Source of the DNA: JAHRVQ01 sp964548025
GTDB lineage: Bacteria > Pseudomonadota > Gammaproteobacteria > Pseudomonadales > Azotimanducaceae
Assembly (NCBI GenBank): GCA_964548025.1
Contig: CAZJRI010000110.1
Span: 1-18,396 of the forward strand
DNA: 18,396 nt
Reading direction: 5' to 3'
In this document: positions 14,898 to 18,396 of the stretch, one piece after another
Layout of the letters: every line of letters starts with the position of its first letter
How positions within the stretch are numbered: the stretch's first letter is position 1
Translations under genes and position numbers: made by a program
The notes under the pieces: generated by a model
Database searches by the model: none
What the model was told of the DNA's origin: nothing
Seen by the model: only the letters and a program-made list of their open reading frames with translations

Positions 14898-14902
14898 CTC
14901 CT
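14898..14902 (-). promoter_or_regulatory. AGGAG ribosome-binding site that points to a CTG start
   Basis: AGGAG lies 7 nt before CTG (14890-14888) on the minus strand. An in-frame TAA lies a few codons upstream, and no ATG, GTG or TTG occurs between that stop and the signal-peptide core. This site is the main reason for choosing the CTG. Confidence 0.65.
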
Positions 14903-15014
14903 ATGTATTTAATGATTATTGTTTGATCTGGTTAGAATTAAGACCGTCTTTCCGCTGAAGAAGTTTCGATGCATAGATTTTGCTGAAGGCAGTGATTAAC
15001 ATGAAGACTGTTCA

Positions 15015-15938
15015 TCATGAAACTGGCTCAATTCTGTTGGATTCCTGCGGCAGGGTTCCATAACAATTCAGCTCATCATCCACCGCAAGATAGACCGCTT
15101 CAGAATCTGCAAGCCAATCCAGCGATTCTCCTGCGCCCTGCAACAGTGCAATCGAGCTAATTGAACCGGCTACCACAGCTTGATCAGCCGCAACGCTGAC
15201 ACTCAGCAGGGTATCAACCGGCCAGCCTGTCATCGGGTTAATCAAATGGCTATAGCGTCTACCATCGATTTCGATGTACCGCTCGTATCCGCCACTGGTT
15301 GCCAGCGCACCAGCGGAAAGTGGAATCACGGCAATGGCAGCGTTTGCTCTTTGGGGGTGCACGATACCAATGGACCAGGGTTTCTGGTCAGGTTGTGCGC
15401 CAATGATACAGATATCACCGCCCAGATTGACGAGTCCGTGTTCGATGCCCATTGTCCGGGCCAGCCCGGCAATAGCGTCTGCGACGTATTCCTTAACCAC
15501 ACCGCCGAAATCGAGCTCCATTCCCTCGGTGGGCAGGTAAACGGAATCGGGTTCCAAGTCGATTTTCTGCCAGCCAATCAGCGCTTTGCAGGATTCGATT
15601 GCGTCTTCAGAGGGTATGGAGGTGAGTTCCCTGTGCCATACACGACGCAGAACACCGGATGTAATATCAAACAAACCATCGCTTTGTTCAAAGCAGATCC
15701 CTGAATATTGCAGGATTGCATGGGTCTCATGATCTATTTGAACTGGATTTCGTCCTGCGGATTGATTGATTCTGCTGGTTACGCTGTCTTCCAGATAGCG
15801 GGAGTATTTTTGTTCAAATCGTCTGGCTTCCCGAATACATTGTTCAGCAACCTGTTCAGCTTGTTGCCTATCTATGCAATAGAGTCGAAGCTCGCAGGGG
15901 CAGCTCATGGCATTGAAACGAAACTGATGGAGGTCCAT
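15015..15938 (-). CDS. apbE: ApbE-type FAD:protein FMN transferase
   Basis: A 307-residue ApbE-family enzyme, which cleaves FAD and attaches FMN by a phosphoester bond to Ser/Thr of exported proteins, needing Mg2+. Family motifs: SDGLFDITSGVLRRVW (86-101), DFGGVVKEYVAD (143-154; Lys149), GLVNLGGDI (168-176), ATSGGYERY (213-221) and YSHLINPMTG (229-238). The usual metal-binding A-D-A-x-[AS]-T near the C-terminus appears here as AGSISSIA (257-264), with Gly replacing Asp. No signal peptide or lipobox is seen at this start, although most ApbE proteins are exported. The MSCPCELRLY segment sits where the domain normally begins, so the domain is complete. ATG follows the DUF3570 stop by 2 nt without an SD, indicating translational coupling. 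Its natural substrate may be the neighbouring DUF3570 protein. Confidence 0.93.
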   Translation of the reverse strand: MDLHQFRFNAMSCPCELRLYCIDRQQAEQVAEQCIREARRFEQKYSRYLEDSVTSRINQSAGRNPVQIDHETHAILQYSGICFEQSDGLFDITSGVLRRVWHRELTSIPSEDAIESCKALIGWQKIDLEPDSVYLPTEGMELDFGGVVKEYVADAIAGLARTMGIEHGLVNLGGDICIIGAQPDQKPWSIGIVHPQRANAAIAVIPLSAGALATSGGYERYIEIDGRRYSHLINPMTGWPVDTLLSVSVAADQAVVAGSISSIALLQGAGESLDWLADSEAVYLAVDDELNCYGTLPQESNRIEPVS

Positions 15939-15940
15939 GG

Positions 15941-17092
15941 TCAGAACGTAATATCAAAACCAATCGAGGCAAGTGAAAAGTCCAGTAGAGCAGGGTGCTC
16001 AAATTTGGCATTCGAGAGCGCGTATTTCTCACTGCTGATATAGCGGTCGAAACTCAAGGTGACAGACCAGTTGTCATGACTGAAGATACCCTTCATGCCG
16101 AATGTATAGGCGCCATAGTTAGACAGCCGGTAGTCACTCGACTGGGCCGCAGTTAATGGCAAACTATAGTCGTCAACTGCCAGATAAAAATCGGCTTCTC
16201 TCTGACTGTAGTATCTGACGTTGGGTGCAAGTTTGAATTTAGCGCCAAGATTCTGGTACCACGTGGACTGAAGTGTGTGGGAATGGATACCGAAATCATC
16301 CTGATAGTATCGATAGTCAACGTGCATGGCAGCATTTGCCGCATCAAGGTATTTTCGATATTTAAGACTCACGGCCCACTCCAGTCTGTCGTCTGGGCGA
16401 ACATCCCTTAATTTGTACGGATCACTCAGATAACCATCATGTTGCGTAATGCTGAGGCTTGATAAGAGGGCAGATGTCTTGTTGATTACCTGGGTCCAGC
16501 CCAGAGAAATTGAGTGACTCCTTTTCTCTTCTTTCTGGACTCTGCCGAACATCAGTGCATCGGTTGGTTCGATTTTATCATCCGAGTAGCTGACCCCCAA
16601 CGCCAGGGTTGAAAGATTATTGTTTAGATCCCACTCCGCGGACAAAATGATGGCATTTGCCTCATAGTCATCTTCGCTGGAATGGCTGAGACCGACTCCG
16701 AAACTGGTATTAGACAGATGTTTGTTGACGGCGAAGCTGACCTCGGTGCGTGAGTCTTTAATGGTCGCACCACTCATAATGAGAGCTGGCTTGCCATCCA
16801 CCGTGAATACCGTGCCCCAGGGCGATGCACCGCTCATGTTTTCTTTTGAGGCATTGAACGACAGGCTCCAATCGTCTGAGATCGGAGTCAGCAGATAAAA
16901 CTGGTGTATGTCGATTTCGTAGCGGTCGTCACTACCGATGAGAATATGACGTTGCGGTATATCGTTCTCGTTGTAGACTGATGTTCGAATCGACAGCTCG
17001 GTCTCGGCAGGTTGCGATGCCGCGAAGGCTGGTAGTGACAATGCCGCGCCTGAGAGAGCGACTAGCGGAGAGGTTTTGTTTTTATTCGCCAT
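15941..17092 (-). CDS. DUF3570-family outer-membrane beta-barrel protein
   Basis: A 383-residue exported protein with signal peptide (cleavage near AFA at 22-24). Alternating aromatic/polar strands run throughout (e.g. DDWSLSFNASKEN, LEWAVSLKYRKYL, AMHVDYRYYQDDFG, KFKLAPNVRYYSQREADFY). It ends in Phe383 (GFDITF), the Omp85-type C-terminal signature, so an outer-membrane barrel is expected. The family's function is not established to my knowledge. Near the N-terminus are SGAS (87-90) and SGAT (107-110), which match the ApbE flavinylation tetrapeptide. It is the third gene of the TlpA-DUF4266-DUF3570-ApbE operon: 14 nt after the DUF4266 stop and 2 nt before apbE. There is no strong SD, consistent with coupling. 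The family assignment is strong; the redox role is inference. Confidence 0.88.
   Translation of the reverse strand: MANKNKTSPLVALSGAALSLPAFAASQPAETELSIRTSVYNENDIPQRHILIGSDDRYEIDIHQFYLLTPISDDWSLSFNASKENMSGASPWGTVFTVDGKPALIMSGATIKDSRTEVSFAVNKHLSNTSFGVGLSHSSEDDYEANAIILSAEWDLNNNLSTLALGVSYSDDKIEPTDALMFGRVQKEEKRSHSISLGWTQVINKTSALLSSLSITQHDGYLSDPYKLRDVRPDDRLEWAVSLKYRKYLDAANAAMHVDYRYYQDDFGIHSHTLQSTWYQNLGAKFKLAPNVRYYSQREADFYLAVDDYSLPLTAAQSSDYRLSNYGAYTFGMKGIFSHDNWSVTLSFDRYISSEKYALSNAKFEHPALLDFSLASIGFDITF
16763..16834 (-). other. Two candidate flavinylation motifs (SGAS, SGAT) in the DUF3570 protein
   Basis: SGAS is encoded at 16823-16834 (residues 87-90) and SGAT at 16763-16774 (residues 107-110), 20 residues apart. 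In NqrB, NqrC, RnfG and RnfD, ApbE attaches FMN to the last residue (Thr or Ser) of S-G-A-[T/S]. Here the candidate acceptors are Ser90 and Thr110. The Asp usually found a few residues before the motif in known targets is not at that position for either site. Confidence 0.5.
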
Positions 17093-17106
17093 GGTCGTAA
17101 TTCAGC

Positions 17107-17325
17107 TCAGTTACAACCGCATCCGGCTCCGGCCACCCTGCCGCCTCCGGAAGAAGCTTCTTTACTGTAGTAGACCTGATTATACAAATCGCCCCCCAGC
17201 TTGTTTACGTCGAGCTGCATTTCAGGCTTTGCCAGGATACCGCGCTCCCAGGGTTTAACATTCTGACAGGCACTCAGCACGAAAAGGAGAAAAAAGAGTA
17301 TCGGAATGCGAATAAGATTAGTCAT
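17107..17325 (-). CDS. DUF4266 small lipoprotein ending in GCGCN
   Basis: A 72-residue lipoprotein with signal sequence TNLIRIPILFFLLFVLSAC, lipobox LSAC and lipidated Cys20. The mature part has the family-typical KPWERGILAKPEM, then DVNKLGGDLYNQVYYSKEASSGGG, and ends AGCGCN. Start ATG 17325 overlaps the end of the thioredoxin gene by 8 nt (ATGACTAA). The frame can be extended upstream inside that gene, but those residues make no sense. DUF4266 proteins are known to occur beside DUF3570 and thioredoxin-like genes; their function is unknown to me. The terminal Cys-x-Cys could be a disulfide handled by the TlpA protein or a metal or cofactor ligand. Periplasmic or outer-membrane anchored. Confidence 0.88.
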   Translation of the reverse strand: MTNLIRIPILFFLLFVLSACQNVKPWERGILAKPEMQLDVNKLGGDLYNQVYYSKEASSGGGRVAGAGCGCN

Positions 17326-17809
17326 TGTTATCCAACAGCTTTTCAATATGGTTTCGAATTTGCTTGATATCACCTTTTTTGAATCCTGTATGTGACATTG
17401 AAATTCTACCCGACTGATCGATAATGAAGGAACTTGGCATACCCGGCAATTGATAGGCTTCAGCAACTTTACCTGTAGGGTCACTGAGCACAGTATAGCT
17501 GACAGGAAATCGCTTCAAGAACCTGATTGCGTTATCAGGTTTTTCGTCCAGATTGATGGCCAACACCTCAAATTTGTCTGAACCCAGTGACCGTTGTAAT
17601 TCATCAATCTGTGGCAAAGAAATTCTGCATGGTCCGCACCAGGATGCCCAGAAATCAAGATAAATTACCTTCCCTCTGAGTTTGTTTAATTCAACTGATA
17701 CTGAATCCCCGAGCAACGGCAAAGAGAAAGCTGGTGCTTCGTCGCCTTGAGACAATGCGAGGCTTGTTGAGGACCAGAAAAAGAAGATCAGCAGCTTTAG
17801 GGTTTTCAC
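17318..17809 (-). CDS. TlpA/ResA-like exported thioredoxin
   Basis: A 163-residue protein with an N-terminal hydrophobic export segment (KTLKLLIFFFWSSTSLALS) and a thioredoxin fold of the TlpA/ResA type: APAFSLPLLG, GKVIYLDFWASWCGPC with active-site Cys58 and Cys61, and the cis-Pro loop GMPSSF. It would reduce or rearrange disulfides in the periplasm, as relatives do for apocytochromes and other exported proteins. The start is GTG 17809; an in-frame stop lies five codons upstream and no ATG is available. No obvious SD is seen. It is the first gene of the four-gene operon and overlaps the DUF4266 start by 8 nt. Its likely client is the Cys-x-Cys tail of that lipoprotein (inference). Confidence 0.92.
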   Translation of the reverse strand: MKTLKLLIFFFWSSTSLALSQGDEAPAFSLPLLGDSVSVELNKLRGKVIYLDFWASWCGPCRISLPQIDELQRSLGSDKFEVLAINLDEKPDNAIRFLKRFPVSYTVLSDPTGKVAEAYQLPGMPSSFIIDQSGRISMSHTGFKKGDIKQIRNHIEKLLDNND

Positions 17810-17856
17810 TGGGTTGTTTGTTTAATTGACAATGGGATTCATTTCAGTGGCGGTTA

Positions 17857-17885
17857 ATCATAATAGCTGACGCTGTGATTGTTAA
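17857..17885 (-). promoter_or_regulatory. Sigma-70-type promoter of the TlpA-DUF4266-DUF3570-ApbE operon
   Basis: On the minus strand TTAACA (17885-17880) and TATGAT (17862-17857) are separated by exactly 17 bp. Each hexamer matches consensus at 5 of 6 positions. Transcription would start near 17850, giving a leader of about 40 nt before the GTG at 17809. This is the best promoter match I found in the window. Confidence 0.6.
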
Positions 17886-17949
17886 GGCTGGTCGTGCTGC
17901 TCTCACTCACTTCTTTCTAATTAGCACCTATTTATAGTCTAATCAGCTT

Positions 17950-18396
17950 ATGTTTGACCAGAAGATACTATTATTGTTGGGATCGGCAACGGCACTGAGC
18001 TATGGGCTGTGTCATCTATATCGGGTAATCGCTGTTCGACATGACACCCTGGCTGAAGTAAATGAAAGGAGCGCACACGATATTGCGACACCGACCGGGT
18101 CCGGCATCGTTCTCTTTTCTGTTTTCTTCCTGGGTCTGTTGTTCCTTTATAGATGGGGAGAGATCGAGCTTGAGAATCTGCTGGTCTGTCTAGGCCCCCT
18201 GGCGGTTGGCATTATCGGATATATAGATGATCGCAGGGAATTGTCCGTCAGAGTGCGCCTGCCGGTCTATATAACAGCAGCAATCTGGTCAATTATCTGG
18301 ATCGGATTTCCGGATATCAATCTATTCGGTCTTGTTCTTGATGCGGGCCTGGTTGGGTTGATATTTGGCGCGATTGCGCTGTTGTGGCTTCAGAAT
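17950..18396 (+). CDS. MraY/WecA-family polyprenyl-phosphate sugar-1-phosphate transferase, N-terminal part
   Basis: The frame runs open from ATG 17950 to the window edge (149 codons, no stop). It is an integral membrane protein with hydrophobic segments at about 6-28, 52-68, 77-92, 104-119 and 124-147. Signatures of the family (glycosyltransferase family 4): NERSAHDIATPTGSG (38-52), corresponding to the 'H..PTP.GGG' loop, and GYIDDRRELSVRVRL with the Mg-binding Asp93-Asp94. Members transfer a sugar-1-phosphate from a UDP-sugar to undecaprenyl phosphate at the inner membrane, starting O-antigen, capsule or exopolysaccharide synthesis. The loop has ATPTGSG rather than PTPRGGG. It is divergent from the TlpA operon, with a 140-bp shared gap. 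No clear SD is seen. The UDP-sugar cannot be told from this part. Confidence 0.88.
   Translation, partial: MFDQKILLLLGSATALSYGLCHLYRVIAVRHDTLAEVNERSAHDIATPTGSGIVLFSVFFLGLLFLYRWGEIELENLLVCLGPLAVGIIGYIDDRRELSVRVRLPVYITAAIWSIIWIGFPDINLFGLVLDAGLVGLIFGAIALLWLQN

Noticed and set aside
15180..15704. 174-codon plus-strand ORF
   Set aside because: It is antisense to apbE, whose motifs are unmistakable, and has no SD or family features.
17326..17484. N-terminal extension of the DUF4266 ORF
   Set aside because: The extra 53 residues lie within the thioredoxin gene in another frame and would bury the lipoprotein signal.

Overview
The window looks like chromosome from a mid-GC, free-living, probably marine gammaproteobacterium. 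This is inferred from gene content: CoA-ligase and CoA-transferase catabolic genes, several periplasmic or secreted hydrolases, a DUF1566 surface protein, a TlpA/DUF4266/DUF3570/ApbE cluster and a MraY/WecA-type glycosyltransferase. I see no tRNA, rRNA, CRISPR, insertion sequence or phage gene. Both ends cut through genes.

Left part (1-4557): the C-terminal part of a CaiB/BaiF CoA-transferase is followed by an acyl-CoA synthetase, probably one operon that activates a carboxylic acid to its CoA ester. A possible 21-codon ORF and a GNAT acetyltransferase follow. Convergent to these is a lipoprotein carboxylesterase.

Middle (4558-10701): a large secreted protein has five six-cysteine repeats and two DUF1566 domains. 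Next come a zinc-independent MDR oxidoreductase with a TTG start, a convergent SnoaL-like protein, a MOSC-domain protein and a PilZ protein. Small-scale sequence remodelling is visible here: a 12-bp minisatellite sits between the MDR and SnoaL genes, a 15-bp duplication lies in the PilZ tail, and a decayed copy of the 3' end of a MOSC gene lies about 1.9 kb from the intact one.

Right part (10702-18396): a GMC flavoprotein carries the C-x5-C-x3-C motif of 3Fe-4S-type dehydrogenases. Two minus-strand genes follow, an exported epoxide-hydrolase-like protein and an exported cytochrome-c-like/TSP3/FG-GAP protein that appears to start at CTG. Then a tight minus-strand operon runs TlpA-like thioredoxin -> DUF4266 lipoprotein -> DUF3570 outer-membrane protein -> ApbE flavin transferase. 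A good sigma-70-type promoter (TTAACA-N17-TATGAT) precedes it. Divergent from it begins a polyprenyl-phosphate sugar-1-phosphate transferase, cut by the window end.

The most interesting system is this four-gene operon. The DUF3570 barrel protein contains two copies of the S-G-A-[S/T] tetrapeptide that ApbE modifies with FMN in NqrB, NqrC and RnfG, and ApbE is encoded 2 nt downstream. I propose, as inference, a covalently flavinylated outer-membrane redox protein served by a thioredoxin and a small lipoprotein ending in a Cys-Gly-Cys.
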